41,303 nt of DNA, from contig JACAES010000063.1 of assembly GCA_013388735.1 (NCBI GenBank), positions 1-41,303 of the forward strand, written 5' to 3'. A model generated the notes under the pieces. The model was not told the origin of the DNA, did not search any database, and saw nothing but the letters and a program-made list of their open reading frames with translations. Of this stretch, positions 1 through 9,029 are shown piece after piece. Both the position numbers and the translations under genes were made by a program. How positions within the stretch are numbered: position 1 is the first letter of the stretch; every line of letters starts with the position of its first letter. The stretch is from Chloroflexota bacterium. Lineage in GTDB: Bacteria > Chloroflexota > Anaerolineae > Aggregatilineales > Phototrophicaceae.

Positions 1-140
1 AAAACGCGGTCGAGCGTGGGAACCGGCGTGGTCTGCGGGAAAACAAAGGCCGTCGGCGCCGGCAGCGGGCGTTCGTCTGCCAGCGTAAAACCGCAGGCGG
101 CCAGAAAAAACAGGGTCATCCATGAAACCATGCGTCGCAT
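1..140 (-). CDS. Lipoprotein, N-terminal part only (cut by window edge)
   Basis: Read leftwards from ATG at 140, the frame stays open to the window edge, giving about 46 residues. It starts MRRMVSWMTLFFLAACG: a short basic stretch, a hydrophobic core and a lipobox ending LAAC, so the product is very probably lipid-anchored outside the membrane. Residues after the Cys are rich in Pro and Thr (for example LPAPTAF), as is common in linkers of Chloroflexota lipoproteins. A second in-frame ATG lies at 131. No strong Shine-Dalgarno is seen; GGGGTAAG sits somewhat far upstream. The function cannot be told from this fragment. It diverges from the UbiA gene. Confidence 0.6.
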   Translation of the reverse strand, partial: MRRMVSWMTLFFLAACGFTLADERPLPAPTAFVFPQTTPVPTLDRV

Positions 141-240
141 ACCAGCATCTTACCCCGGCGGCCTGAACTTGCCAACCGGCGTTTCTTCCCCCAGGGTAAT
201 CTCTTGAAGATCCATCGTCTCAGTAAGCGTGCTGTCCGCT

Positions 241-375
241 CTTGACCCCACCCCCAAACTCCCTCGCGCTCAGGGGACAAACGTCCCCATTCGGCTCGCC
301 GAATTCGGAGAGGGGGCTTCATCGCATCGGCAGCCAAGTCTCCCCAGAATTCGGGAGAAGATTGAGAAGGGGTCT
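241..375. repeat. Palindromic GC-rich intergenic repeat (REP/MITE-like)
   Basis: The 343-base gap between the lipoprotein (ends 140) and the UbiA gene (484) holds no convincing gene. It contains three small perfect hairpins: GGGGAC/GTCCCC (273-278 with 283-288), ATTCGGC/GCCGAAT (289-295 with 298-304) and TCTCCC/GGGAGA (339-344 with 353-358). They are set in runs such as CCCCACCCCCAAACTCCCTC and GGAGAGGGGG. The pattern resembles dispersed non-coding palindromic elements common in high-GC environmental genomes. Related sequence appears inside two coding regions of this window (about 30571-30591 and 38521-38566). From 376 to 470 the DNA is T-rich; a UbiA promoter may lie there but no clear -35/-10 pair is visible. 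Confidence 0.55.
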
Positions 376-470
376 GAATGCTGTTGAAGCGATTGCCCTG
401 TTTTTTCCACGATTCTGCGTAGCTTATGGCCGGTTTTCGTGTTATCTTTTTTTGTCTGTGCCACATGACC

Positions 471-477
471 AGGAGGA
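471..477 (+). promoter_or_regulatory. Ribosome binding site fixing a TTG start
   Basis: AGGAGGA, a near-perfect Shine-Dalgarno, lies six bases before TTG at 484. No ATG or GTG in the same frame is as well placed, so this site decides the start of the UbiA-family gene. Confidence 0.8.
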
Positions 478-483
478 GCAACC

Positions 484-1398
484 TTGGACGCATCACCCAT
501 CTGGGCGCAAATTCGCGGCCTCATCCGGCTGACGCGCTGGAAAGAATACGTACCGTTTGTGATTCCGCTGACCATCCTCGGCGGTCTGCTGGCGACCCGG
601 CCCAACAACATTCTGCTGGACTGGCGTTTGCTGGCGGTCACGGCTGCTAATGTTCTGGCCGTCGCTTATGCCTTCATGATTAACGACATCGAAGACGCCC
701 CGGACGATGCCCGCGACCCGGCCCGCGCGGCGCGTAATCCGATCACCACCGGCGAAATCGGGACGCGCATCGGGTATGCAGCCTGCCGCATCGTCGCCGC
801 GCTGACCCTCATCCTGTACGCTCTGGGCGGCCTGTGGGCGCTGCTGATCGGCGTCGCCACGCTGCTGCTGTCGCATCTGTACTCGTGGCGTCCGGTGCGC
901 CTGAAAGCCTGGCCGGTGACGGATGTCGTTTCCCACTCGCTGATGTTAAGCGGGCTGCTGCTGCTGGCGGGGTATTTCACCTATCATACACAGCCCGGAA
1001 TCGTCTGGTTCGTAGCCGCGGGCGTGACGCTGATTTCCGTCTACGGCCAGCTTTATAACCAGCTTCGTGACTTCGAGATGGACAAAGCCGCCGGTCTGTT
1101 TAACACGGCTATCGTGCTGGGGCAGAACAACACCCGCCGGGTGATGTACCTCTCGATTGGCCTGGGCGGCGTCTGCCTGCTGGCGGCCATTATCCAGGGC
1201 GTGTTCCCGCTCTGGTTGGGGCTGGTGCTGTTGGTCAGCATCCCCATCAGCATGATGTTCCGCCCGCAGACCGACATGCGCGGCGGCGAAGCGGTCGAAA
1301 TCAGCGGCGGGCTTCAGGTTCAAGGGCTGCTGGTGGCGAACCTCACCATCATCACCTGGTTGATTTTCGCCCTCGTCAACCAACTGTTCTTCCTGTAG
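484..1398 (+). CDS. UbiA-family prenyltransferase
   Basis: A 304-residue integral membrane protein of the UbiA superfamily, which transfers polyprenyl groups from prenyl diphosphates to aromatic or other acceptors within the membrane. Both Asp-rich Mg/diphosphate motifs are present: N67-D-I-E-D71 followed by APDD, and D196-F-E-M-D200 followed by KAAG. The rest is about eight or nine hydrophobic segments, matching the usual fold and length near 300 residues. The start is TTG with an excellent Shine-Dalgarno. The acceptor cannot be read from sequence: menaquinone (MenA-like), chlorophyll-type or lipid-type acceptors all remain possible. No pathway gene lies beside it, and it is a single-gene unit closed by a terminator at 1426. 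The family call is strong; the substrate is unknown. Confidence 0.9.
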   Translation: MDASPIWAQIRGLIRLTRWKEYVPFVIPLTILGGLLATRPNNILLDWRLLAVTAANVLAVAYAFMINDIEDAPDDARDPARAARNPITTGEIGTRIGYAACRIVAALTLILYALGGLWALLIGVATLLLSHLYSWRPVRLKAWPVTDVVSHSLMLSGLLLLAGYFTYHTQPGIVWFVAAGVTLISVYGQLYNQLRDFEMDKAAGLFNTAIVLGQNNTRRVMYLSIGLGGVCLLAAIIQGVFPLWLGLVLLVSIPISMMFRPQTDMRGGEAVEISGGLQVQGLLVANLTIITWLIFALVNQLFFL

Positions 1399-1425
1399 CG
1401 CCTGTACCGTAATAATCGGGCAGAT

Positions 1426-1458
1426 GAGTCGGGGAGTTCCCCCGACTCTTTTATTTCT
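1426..1458 (+). terminator. Rho-independent terminator after the UbiA gene
   Basis: GAGTCGGGG (1426-1434) pairs perfectly with CCCCGACTC (1440-1448) around a five-base loop. A T-rich tract, TTTTATTTCTT, follows. It separates the UbiA gene from the kinase gene. Confidence 0.88.
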
Positions 1459-1513
1459 TAACCCATTTTTAGCCTAAAATCATCGCCGAATTCACGCTGG
1501 GTCAAAAGTCCTT

Positions 1514-1543
1514 TTGGCGCGCGCAATTTCAATCCTCTATAAT
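1514..1543 (+). promoter_or_regulatory. Sigma-70 type promoter of the kinase operon
   Basis: TTGGCG (1514-1519) and a perfect TATAAT (1538-1543) are 18 bases apart. The start site would fall near 1550, giving a leader of about 38 bases before ATG at 1588. It lies just after the upstream terminator, which supports it as the start of a new transcription unit. Confidence 0.7.
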
Positions 1544-1587
1544 CAAAGGTTGTCAGACATCCATTCTGCAAGCAGTCAGGCATTATT

Positions 1588-4500
1588 ATGAGTAATGGTG
1601 GAAATCCGCGCGGACGCATTCTGATTGTGGATGACATCCCCGATACTGTAGAACTTCTTAAAGACTGGCTGGAAAACCATCATTTTCAGACGATAGGCGT
1701 CACCAGCAGCCTGCAGGCGCTGGAAGCTGCCGAAAGCCAGTCGCCGGATTTAATCCTGCTGGACGTGATGATGCCGAAGATGGACGGCATCGAAACCTGC
1801 CGCCGGCTTAAAGCCAATCCCCGGACGGCGGGCATCCCCGTCATCCTGGTGACGGCGAAGAACCCCAGCGATGCGCGCTCCGAAGGGCTGCTGGCGGGCG
1901 CGGTGGATTACATCACCAAGCCCATCAACCTGACCGATCTGGTTCGGCGTGTCAAAACGGCGCTGGCGACTTCGCCGCAGTCGTCGGTGGACGTGCAGCG
2001 CCTTCTGGAAGAAGTCGCCCATTCTGCCCTGACGATTTTGCCCTGTAATCTGGTGTGGCTGCTGGCGCTGGACGGCGAGGATAACGCGCTCAAAAGCCGG
2101 ATTCTGGTCACAACCAGCGGGTCGCGGGCGGAGACAGCTTTCCTGCTGGCGGCCAGCAGCGGCCAGCCCGCGCCGCGTTTTCCCATCCAGGAATCCGAGA
2201 ACCTGTTCTGCTCGACGCTCATCACCCGGCAAATGCTGGTGAATATCCCGCTTGACCGCCTGACCGAACACCCCTCCACCCAAGCGGTCTTCGAGGCGGC
2301 GCGCGGCCTGCGCATCGGCTATCTGACCATCGTGCCGCTGACCATTGCCGGCAAACCCTCCGGCGTGATGGTGCTGGGCGGCACGCAGCCGCACAATATC
2401 GAACCACTGCGCGCCCAGCAAATTCTGGCCTCGCTCGGCAGTCAGGCGGCCATCGCCCTCGATTACTCGCGCCTGATTATGAACCTCACCCAGCGCGAAC
2501 GGGATATGCAGCAGGAGCAGTCCTTCCGCGAGATGATCCTAGATACCATGAGCGACGGCCTGGTCGTTATTGACTCACGCGGCAGCATCAAATACGTGAA
2601 CCGGCGTCTGCTGCGCATCACGAATTATCCACGCGGGTATCTGGAAGGGCGCTCGGTCGGGGAATTGTTCCACCCGGAAGACCGCGCCGAGGTCATGGTC
2701 GGCCTGCTGCGCGAAGGCATCACGACTATGAAATTTGACCAGCGGCTCATCACCCGCGAAAATCGCGTCATCCCGGTCTGGCTGACCCGCTCGCGGGCGC
2801 AGGCGGACGGCACGAACAATCAGGTGGTCGTGCTGACCGATATGACGCAGCAGAAGCAGCGTGAAGAAGAACTGGAACGCCAGACCAGCCACTTGAGCGC
2901 GCTCAACCGCGCTGCGCATGTGATCGCCTCGAACCTGTCCCTGCACGAAACGCTTCAGAACATCCTGAAGGCAGCGGTAGAAGTCGTTGAAGCCCAGGGC
3001 GCTTCGCTGTTTCTGTTAAACCGGGAAAACGTCAATGAACTGATCGCCGTCGCGGCGGTCGGCTCGGCGGCGGACATCCTTAAGGGGCTGCGTGTGCCGG
3101 TCGGCGAAGGCGTCGTCGGCTGGGTAGCCCGCGAAGCCCGCCCGCAGTTAGTCGCCGACATGGCCGACGACCCGCGTTATTATCGCGGCGTGGACGAACG
3201 CACCGGCCTGCAAACCCGGTCGCTGATCGCCGTCCCGCTGGTGAGCGCCGACCGCGTCATCGGCGTGATCGAAGTGGTCAACAAACTGAACAGCCGCGCC
3301 TTCGATACCGACGACCTGCGGCTGCTGGAAAGCATGGCCGGGACGGCGGCGATTTCGGTCGTCAACGCCCATCTGTTTGATGAATCGCAGCAGCGGGTGC
3401 GCGAGCTGGGGATGCTGCTCAAAGCCAGCGGCGCGGCGTCTTCCACGCTTCAGTTTGCGCAGGTGTTGGAAAACATCGTCCGCAGCGTGGCCGAAGGATT
3501 GGACGTGGAGCGCTGCACGATCATGACCTGGAACGCCGACAAAAACCGCCTGGAAACCCAAGCCGAAGTATGCGACATCACCTGGCCGCTCCCCGATTCG
3601 CCGCGCCGCGCTCTGGCCGCCGAGCCGATGAATCGCGCGGCGCTGGCTTCCGGCCTGCCGGTGATCGCCTCTATCCAGGATACCGACCTGGCCGATGACC
3701 AGCGCGCCAGCCTGGAAGCCGCCGGCATGACGCATATGCTGGTGGTACCGATCTGGATCAACGGCGCAATTGCCGGCCTGGCCGACCTGTACAGTATGGA
3801 CACCGGCGTGCCCTACCGGGACGAGGACGCCGAACGGGTGAATACACTGGCGCAGGAATGGCAGGCTGCTTCGCCCAACGGCGGCTTGCTGACAGCCGCC
3901 GACGAAACCTCGCTGGCAGGGCTGACCGACCGTCTGATGACCGTCGCCAAAACCTGCTGGGTAACGCTCAGCGCATGGACTCCCGGCGACGACTTTACGC
4001 TGCTGGTCGCCGAACGCGGTTTCGCCGAATGGACGGCGCAGCCCCGGCTGACTTTCCCCATCGAGAAGTATCCCACCATGCGGGCGGTCATCCACGAACG
4101 CCAGGTGCAGACCATCGTCTTAAGCGACCTGGCCGATGACCCTGCGGAAGCTGAATGGCTGACCCGGCGCGGCGGACGCTCCTGCCTGATGCTGCCGCTG
4201 CTGGAACGCGGCGCGGCTATCGGCATCATCAAGCTGGTTGACCAGGACGAGCGCCTGTTCGACGGCGACGACATTCATCTGGCGCAGGGCATCGCCAACG
4301 TGGTGAGCAGCGCCGCCGAAAACGCCCGCCTCTACTACTCGCTGGAAAACGCCTACCAGGAACTTCAGGAAGCCGACCGGGCGAAAGACGAGTTCATCCA
4401 GAATGTCTCTCACGAACTGCGTACACCGCTGATTTCGGTCATGGGTTACGCCAGCCTGCTGACCGACGAAGCCTTCGGATCGCTGAACCAGCAGCAAAGG

Positions 4501-5067
4501 GATGCGCTGAACGAAATCCTCCAGAAGGCGCAAAAACTGACCGATCTGGTTCAGGATATTATTGTCGTCAAAGACCTGGAAGACCGTGCCATTGATCTCC
4601 AACCGGCTGATCTGGCTCAAATCGTCGCCGAGGTGGTAGAACGTTATCACGAGCGGGCCAACGCCGCCGGGCTGCGCATCATCACCGACCTGCCCACCAA
4701 CCTGCCGCCGATACTGGCCGACCCGCCGTTGATCGGTGAAGCGTTCGAGAAGATTCTCGACAACGCCCTCAAATTCGGCGTCGGCGGCGAAAGAGTCGAG
4801 GTTTCGCTGCAAGAAGCTAACGGCGGGCTGGTGCAGATTCTCGTGCGCGATTACGGCGTCGGCATCGCGCAGGCCGACCAGCAGAAGATTTTCCGCCGCT
4901 TTTATCAGGTGGACGGCGGCATCACCCGGCGTTTTCCCGGCACGGGGCTGGGGCTGGCGATTGCCAAAACGATCATCGAAAAACACAACGGGCGCATCGG
5001 CGTCAAAAGCCGCCCCAACGAGGGGACAACCTTTGTCCTGGCTTTGCGTAAATTCAAAGTAAACTGA
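1588..5067 (+). CDS. Multi-GAF/PAS sensor histidine kinase with N-terminal receiver
   Basis: A 1159-residue soluble signalling protein. Residues 1-128 are a receiver with the acidic pair in ILIVDDIPD, phospho-acceptor D59 (LLDVMMPKMDG), the T of VTAKN and the K of ITKPIN. Then come a GAF (about 134-297), a PAS (about 313-421, MSDGLVVIDSRG), three more GAFs (about 435-591, 604-757, 774-914), a short coiled coil, a HisKA domain with H942 in NVSHELRTP, and a HATPase with the N box (DNALKF) and G boxes (DYGVGIA, GTGLGLAIA). No membrane segment is seen, so it should sense cytoplasmic signals or be driven through its receiver by another kinase. It has its own promoter, and a single base separates its stop from the next gene. 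The ligands of the GAFs are unknown. Confidence 0.93.
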   Translation: MSNGGNPRGRILIVDDIPDTVELLKDWLENHHFQTIGVTSSLQALEAAESQSPDLILLDVMMPKMDGIETCRRLKANPRTAGIPVILVTAKNPSDARSEGLLAGAVDYITKPINLTDLVRRVKTALATSPQSSVDVQRLLEEVAHSALTILPCNLVWLLALDGEDNALKSRILVTTSGSRAETAFLLAASSGQPAPRFPIQESENLFCSTLITRQMLVNIPLDRLTEHPSTQAVFEAARGLRIGYLTIVPLTIAGKPSGVMVLGGTQPHNIEPLRAQQILASLGSQAAIALDYSRLIMNLTQRERDMQQEQSFREMILDTMSDGLVVIDSRGSIKYVNRRLLRITNYPRGYLEGRSVGELFHPEDRAEVMVGLLREGITTMKFDQRLITRENRVIPVWLTRSRAQADGTNNQVVVLTDMTQQKQREEELERQTSHLSALNRAAHVIASNLSLHETLQNILKAAVEVVEAQGASLFLLNRENVNELIAVAAVGSAADILKGLRVPVGEGVVGWVAREARPQLVADMADDPRYYRGVDERTGLQTRSLIAVPLVSADRVIGVIEVVNKLNSRAFDTDDLRLLESMAGTAAISVVNAHLFDESQQRVRELGMLLKASGAASSTLQFAQVLENIVRSVAEGLDVERCTIMTWNADKNRLETQAEVCDITWPLPDSPRRALAAEPMNRAALASGLPVIASIQDTDLADDQRASLEAAGMTHMLVVPIWINGAIAGLADLYSMDTGVPYRDEDAERVNTLAQEWQAASPNGGLLTAADETSLAGLTDRLMTVAKTCWVTLSAWTPGDDFTLLVAERGFAEWTAQPRLTFPIEKYPTMRAVIHERQVQTIVLSDLADDPAEAEWLTRRGGRSCLMLPLLERGAAIGIIKLVDQDERLFDGDDIHLAQGIANVVSSAAENARLYYSLENAYQELQEADRAKDEFIQNVSHELRTPLISVMGYASLLTDEAFGSLNQQQRDALNEILQKAQKLTDLVQDIIVVKDLEDRAIDLQPADLAQIVAEVVERYHERANAAGLRIITDLPTNLPPILADPPLIGEAFEKILDNALKFGVGGERVEVSLQEANGGLVQILVRDYGVGIAQADQQKIFRRFYQVDGGITRRFPGTGLGLAIAKTIIEKHNGRIGVKSRPNEGTTFVLALRKFKVN

Positions 5068-5068
5068 A

Positions 5069-5458
5069 ATGCAGCTCAACGACCTTCACACCATCCTCTT
5101 CAACATGCACATCCTGTATTCGATCATCCTCGGCATCTGGGCGACGACCATGGCCGCCCGCAGCCAATCCATTTCCGGCAACTTCTGGGGGGCGGTCGCC
5201 ACCAGCGCCATCCTGGCCGGCATCACCATGCTGATAGGTATCATCATGGCGCTTCAGGGTTTGCAGGTGGAACGCACGGGCGTCTATCTGATTTACATGT
5301 CCTGGCTGGTGATTATCATGCCCGGCCTATACACTATGCTGCGCGGGCGTGACGATCGCGCGGCGGCGCTGGCTTTTGCCTTGCTCAGTTTTTTCAACGC
5401 TGCCACCTCAACCAGCATGTTCCAGCGCGGCCTGGTCGGCCCCTGGCTGCCCGGTTAG
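5069..5458 (+). CDS. Small four-helix membrane protein of unknown function
   Basis: A 129-residue protein with four evident hydrophobic segments (about 10-32, 40-63, 71-92 and 98-117) and a short hydrophilic start. I recognise no family. The ATG at 5069 follows the kinase stop (5065-5067) with one base between, so the two are probably coupled. The kinase has no membrane part, so this protein could be its membrane-bound partner; that is inference from position only. Confidence 0.75.
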   Translation: MQLNDLHTILFNMHILYSIILGIWATTMAARSQSISGNFWGAVATSAILAGITMLIGIIMALQGLQVERTGVYLIYMSWLVIIMPGLYTMLRGRDDRAAALAFALLSFFNAATSTSMFQRGLVGPWLPG

Positions 5459-5471
5459 GATACCTGCCGGT

Positions 5472-6332
5472 ATGCCGCGCGCGCGCTGGACGAGGCTGGC
5501 CGAATGGCTGCCGGTCGTGGTCGGGCTGCTGGCCGGCTGCGGGCCGGAACCGACGCCGTTTCCGGTGGACATCCCGGCTGAGGAAACCCGGCCCCCGGAA
5601 GTCGCCGAACCTGCGCCTGCCGCCAGCGTTTTACCTTCTCCGGCTGCGCTGGCTTTCATCCGTTACGCGCTGGCCGCCAATACCGGCGGCCTGGTGGCCG
5701 ACCTGCCGCTCATCGAAACATCGGCGCCGGTGGAATACCTGACCACCCCACCGCTCCCCGACGACCTGGGCCGGCGTTACGACATCCTGGCCGCTTTCGG
5801 CGATCTGCCCGGCGGGGCGCGTTCCCCCGTATTACAGCATGTCGCGCTGTTCATCAATCCGGCAGCGGTGCAGCAGGAAGAACTGGCCGCCATCCTGCGA
5901 CACAGCCTTGACCCGGCAGACGCGGCGGCGGCGCTGGCGATTCCCGGCCTTGAGGCCGAACCGCTGGCGATTCCATCCGCAACGCAGCGGCGCGTTGAAC
6001 TGGCGAATGCCGGTTGGCCGGATGGACTTGATCTGACTCTGGCTTATACGTTCGCGCCGGGCGCGGCACAGGCCGCCGCGCTGCTGTGCGCCGCCGGCAT
6101 CCGCGTCAACGTCACACAGAAAACCCCCGAAACCCTCAACAGCGCCCTGGAAACCGGGCAGGTTCACCTGGCGCTGATCGTCTGGACGACCCCGGACGAA
6201 CGTGCGGCCTGGGCAGCGCGCGCCGGCGCGGCCAATCTGGTTGACCTGTATGCCGTCCCCATCGGCTATCAGGCCGTGCCGGGGCTGAACATCACCTTCA
6301 CGCCTTCAGGCTGGCCGATTGCAAATCGCTGA
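5472..6332 (+). CDS. Lipoprotein with a solute-binding-protein-like C-terminal part
   Basis: A 286-residue protein starting MPRARWTRLAEWLPVVVG with lipobox LLAGC, so probably anchored outside the membrane. ATG 5472 was chosen over a GTG at 5349 because it gives a clean signal peptide and follows an AGGA at 5457. The linker after the Cys is Pro-rich. The C-terminal third (for example LLCAAGIRVNVTQ, then ALETGQVHLALIVW) resembles the segment of family 5 extracellular solute-binding proteins where a shifted ligand lobe precedes the 'DYDMALLGW' strand. The protein is only about half the usual length, and no ABC permease is nearby. It lies 13 bases after the small membrane protein, so it probably belongs to the kinase operon. 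Ligand sensing for that operon is possible but unproven. Confidence 0.7.
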   Translation: MPRARWTRLAEWLPVVVGLLAGCGPEPTPFPVDIPAEETRPPEVAEPAPAASVLPSPAALAFIRYALAANTGGLVADLPLIETSAPVEYLTTPPLPDDLGRRYDILAAFGDLPGGARSPVLQHVALFINPAAVQQEELAAILRHSLDPADAAAALAIPGLEAEPLAIPSATQRRVELANAGWPDGLDLTLAYTFAPGAAQAAALLCAAGIRVNVTQKTPETLNSALETGQVHLALIVWTTPDERAAWAARAGAANLVDLYAVPIGYQAVPGLNITFTPSGWPIANR

Positions 6333-6366
6333 ATTTCGGCGTATGCTTGGCGGCTGTGAGGAGAAT

Positions 6367-6396
6367 CGGTCGGCGCGGAAACGATCATCCCGACCG
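6367..6396 (+). other. Possible leader hairpin before the CCA-fusion gene
   Basis: CGGTCGG (6367-6373) can pair with CCGACCG (6390-6396) across a 16-base loop, ending 11 bases before ATG 6408. No good Shine-Dalgarno stands in front of that ATG. The hairpin could affect translation, or could be chance in GC-rich DNA. Confidence 0.2.
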
Positions 6397-6407
6397 CCAT
6401 CAACCGG

Positions 6408-9029
6408 ATGGAATTTATCATCACCCACGAAAACGCCGATTTTGATGCCGTCGCTGCCGCGCTGGCTGCGCATAAACTGAACCCGGAAGCCGTTCCCGTG
6501 CTGCCCGAACGCCTGAATCAGAATGTCGCCCGCTTTGTCACGCTTTACCAGAACGGCCTGCCCTTCATCCAGCAGCGGGACGCGCGCGCCGGGTCGGCGC
6601 GGAAGCTGATCGTCGTGGATACGCAGCGGCCTATCCAACTGCGCGGCCTGCCGCCCGACACGCCCACCCATATGATTGACCACCATCCCCTGGCGCGGGA
6701 ACTTCAGCCGCACCAGACATTTATGTCCGAGCCGGTCGGCGCGACCACCACCCTGCTGGTCGAGCAGATCCGCGAGCAGTGCATCCCGCTCACCCCACTG
6801 GAAGCGACCCTGCTGGCGCTGGGCATTTACGAAGATACCGGCTCGCTGGTGTACGGCACGACTACCCCGCGCGACCTGCGCGCCGCCACCTGGCTGCTGG
6901 AACAGCAGGCATCGCTGGATACCATCCGGCGCTTCCTGTTCCCGCCCCTCAACGACACCCAGCAGGTCTTGTTCGACAGCCTGCTAAAAGCCGCCGAAAG
7001 CCGCTCCATCGAAGGCTACCTGATCGTCACCAGCGCGGTCAGCGCCGAGCGTTACATCACAGAAATCAGCAGCGTCGCCCACCGCCTGCGCGACACGCTC
7101 GACCCGGCGGCGCTGTTCGTCGTCGTTGCCATGCCCGGCAGCATCCAACTGGTCTGCCGGTCTACGATTGACGCGCTGGACGTGGGCGAAATCGCTCGAT
7201 TGTTCGGCGGCGGCGGGCATCATCGCGCTGCCGCTGCCACCATTCACGACTACACACTGTCCGAAACGGTGGCGCTGGTCTGGGAAAAAGTCGAAAAACA
7301 CATCCAGCCCACCACCCGCATCGCCAATCTGATGTCCTACGGCGTCCATACCATTAATGCCGGGCAGCGCATCAACGACATCATCCGGCAGCTTCGGCGC
7401 ATCGGTCATGAGGGTTTCCCGGTGGTGGAAAGCGGGCAGGTCGTCGGCCTGCTCACCCGCCGGGATATGGATCGCGCTGTCGAACATGGCCTGGGCAATC
7501 TGACGGCGCGGGACATCATGACTGCCGGCACGGTTACGCTGCGCCCGGACGACTCGGTGCTGACCTTCGAGCAGCGTTTGGTCGAAAGCGGCTGGGGGCA
7601 GATTCCGGTCGTCAGCGATTCCGGCAGCCTGATCGGCATCGTCACCCGCACCGACCTGATTAACCACTGGGCGAAAACCCACCCGCCCGCCTATCCCCAG
7701 GACAAAATCGTCTCCGGCAGTCAGATCGAAAGTGTCCTGGGCCGGGCGATTGCGACCCTGATTAACGCCATCGCCGCCCACGCCCAGGAAACCGGCGTCA
7801 GCCTGTATCTGGTCGGCGGCATCGTGCGCGATCTGCTGCTCTACCGCCGCAACCTGGATATAGATTTCGTGGCCGAAAGCGACGCCATCCACCTGGCCGA
7901 GCAGCTTCAGTCACGCCTGGGCGGGCGAATCAGCTGTTTTCGCCCGTTTGGCACCGCCCGCTGGAAACTCGATGAACAGGTGGGGGCCGCCCTGCAACTG
8001 GACGCGCGCCTGCTGCCCGACCACATAGACTTCGCCACCGCGCGCAACGAGTTTTACGAACATCCCACCGCCCTGCCCACCGTCTACAACAGTTCGATCA
8101 AGCTGGACTTGCAGCGGCGCGATTTCACCATCAACGCGATGGCGGTGCAGCTCAGCCCGGCGGTGGCTTCCGGGCGCGTGCTGGACTATTACAGCGGCCT
8201 GCACGATCTCCAGGCGCGGCAGATTCGCGTTCTGCACAGCCTCAGTTTCGTAGACGACCCAACCCGCATCCTGCGCGCCGTCCGTTTCCAGCAGCGGCTT
8301 GACTTCACCATCGAGCCGCGCACCGCCGAACTGATCGCCGGGGCGCTGCCCATGCTGGGGCGCATCACCGGCGAACGCATCCGCAACGAACTGACCCTGC
8401 TGCTTCGTGAAGATCGCCCTGAAAACGGCCTGCTGGCCTTGCAGGAACGCGGCGCGCTGGCCGCCGTTCACTCGGCCTTCGTGCTGTCCGGGGACATCGG
8501 CGCGTCTTTCCGCCGCGCGCGGGCGGTGCAAACCTGGCCCTGGCCGGTGTCAAACCTGGATATGGCCGCCCTGTACTGGCACATCATCGCCGCCGGTATC
8601 CCGGCAGCAAAACTGCCCGCCCTGCTGGAACGGCTGCTCTTTGGGCGAGCGGTCGCAAACTCGCTGCTGGAAGCCGCGCGCCTGGCGCAGCAGGCCGATG
8701 AACTGGCCCAGCCCGACCAACGCCCCAGCCAGATCGTCGCTTTCCTCAGGCCGGCGTCCGACCTGGCCTGCCTGGCTGCCTGGCTGCTGACCGAAGAAAA
8801 CCTCGTCCGCCAGCGTATCTGCCGGTATAACACCGAGTGGCGTTTCGTCCAGCCCGGCATCAACGGCCACCACCTGCAAAAGATGGGGTTGAAGCCCGGC
8901 CCGTGTTACAGCCTGATTTTGAACCGGCTGCGTGAGGCGCGGCTGGATGGCGAAACCCCGACCGACGCCGATGAACAACGCCTGCTCCACCGGCTGATAG
9001 AGGATAACAACTGCCATGACCGCGCTTGA
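6408..9029 (+). CDS. DHH phosphoesterase / CBS pair / tRNA nucleotidyltransferase fusion
   Basis: An 873-residue three-part protein. The N-terminal DHH/DHHA1 part (about 1-300) has metal motifs NADFD (D11, D13), D91-H-H and the glycine-rich FGGGGHHRAA (267-275), as in oligoribonuclease/pAp phosphatases. Two CBS domains follow (about 305-420), which usually bind adenylates. The C-terminal part (about 440-873) is a class II poly(A) polymerase/CCA-adding enzyme with VGGIVRD (469-475), catalytic D484-x-D486, RRDFTINAM (near 570) and DPTRILRAVRF. Similar fusions are known in deep-branching bacteria, where they add A or CCA to tRNA 3' ends. The start is the only usable ATG; nothing canonical lies upstream in frame. 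It overlaps the next gene by 14 bases. Confidence 0.92.
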   Translation: MEFIITHENADFDAVAAALAAHKLNPEAVPVLPERLNQNVARFVTLYQNGLPFIQQRDARAGSARKLIVVDTQRPIQLRGLPPDTPTHMIDHHPLARELQPHQTFMSEPVGATTTLLVEQIREQCIPLTPLEATLLALGIYEDTGSLVYGTTTPRDLRAATWLLEQQASLDTIRRFLFPPLNDTQQVLFDSLLKAAESRSIEGYLIVTSAVSAERYITEISSVAHRLRDTLDPAALFVVVAMPGSIQLVCRSTIDALDVGEIARLFGGGGHHRAAAATIHDYTLSETVALVWEKVEKHIQPTTRIANLMSYGVHTINAGQRINDIIRQLRRIGHEGFPVVESGQVVGLLTRRDMDRAVEHGLGNLTARDIMTAGTVTLRPDDSVLTFEQRLVESGWGQIPVVSDSGSLIGIVTRTDLINHWAKTHPPAYPQDKIVSGSQIESVLGRAIATLINAIAAHAQETGVSLYLVGGIVRDLLLYRRNLDIDFVAESDAIHLAEQLQSRLGGRISCFRPFGTARWKLDEQVGAALQLDARLLPDHIDFATARNEFYEHPTALPTVYNSSIKLDLQRRDFTINAMAVQLSPAVASGRVLDYYSGLHDLQARQIRVLHSLSFVDDPTRILRAVRFQQRLDFTIEPRTAELIAGALPMLGRITGERIRNELTLLLREDRPENGLLALQERGALAAVHSAFVLSGDIGASFRRARAVQTWPWPVSNLDMAALYWHIIAAGIPAAKLPALLERLLFGRAVANSLLEAARLAQQADELAQPDQRPSQIVAFLRPASDLACLAAWLLTEENLVRQRICRYNTEWRFVQPGINGHHLQKMGLKPGPCYSLILNRLREARLDGETPTDADEQRLLHRLIEDNNCHDRA

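Noticed and set aside
5349..5471. Upstream GTG start for the lipoprotein gene
   Set aside because: It would add 41 residues before a clean signal peptide and would overlap the small membrane protein extensively.
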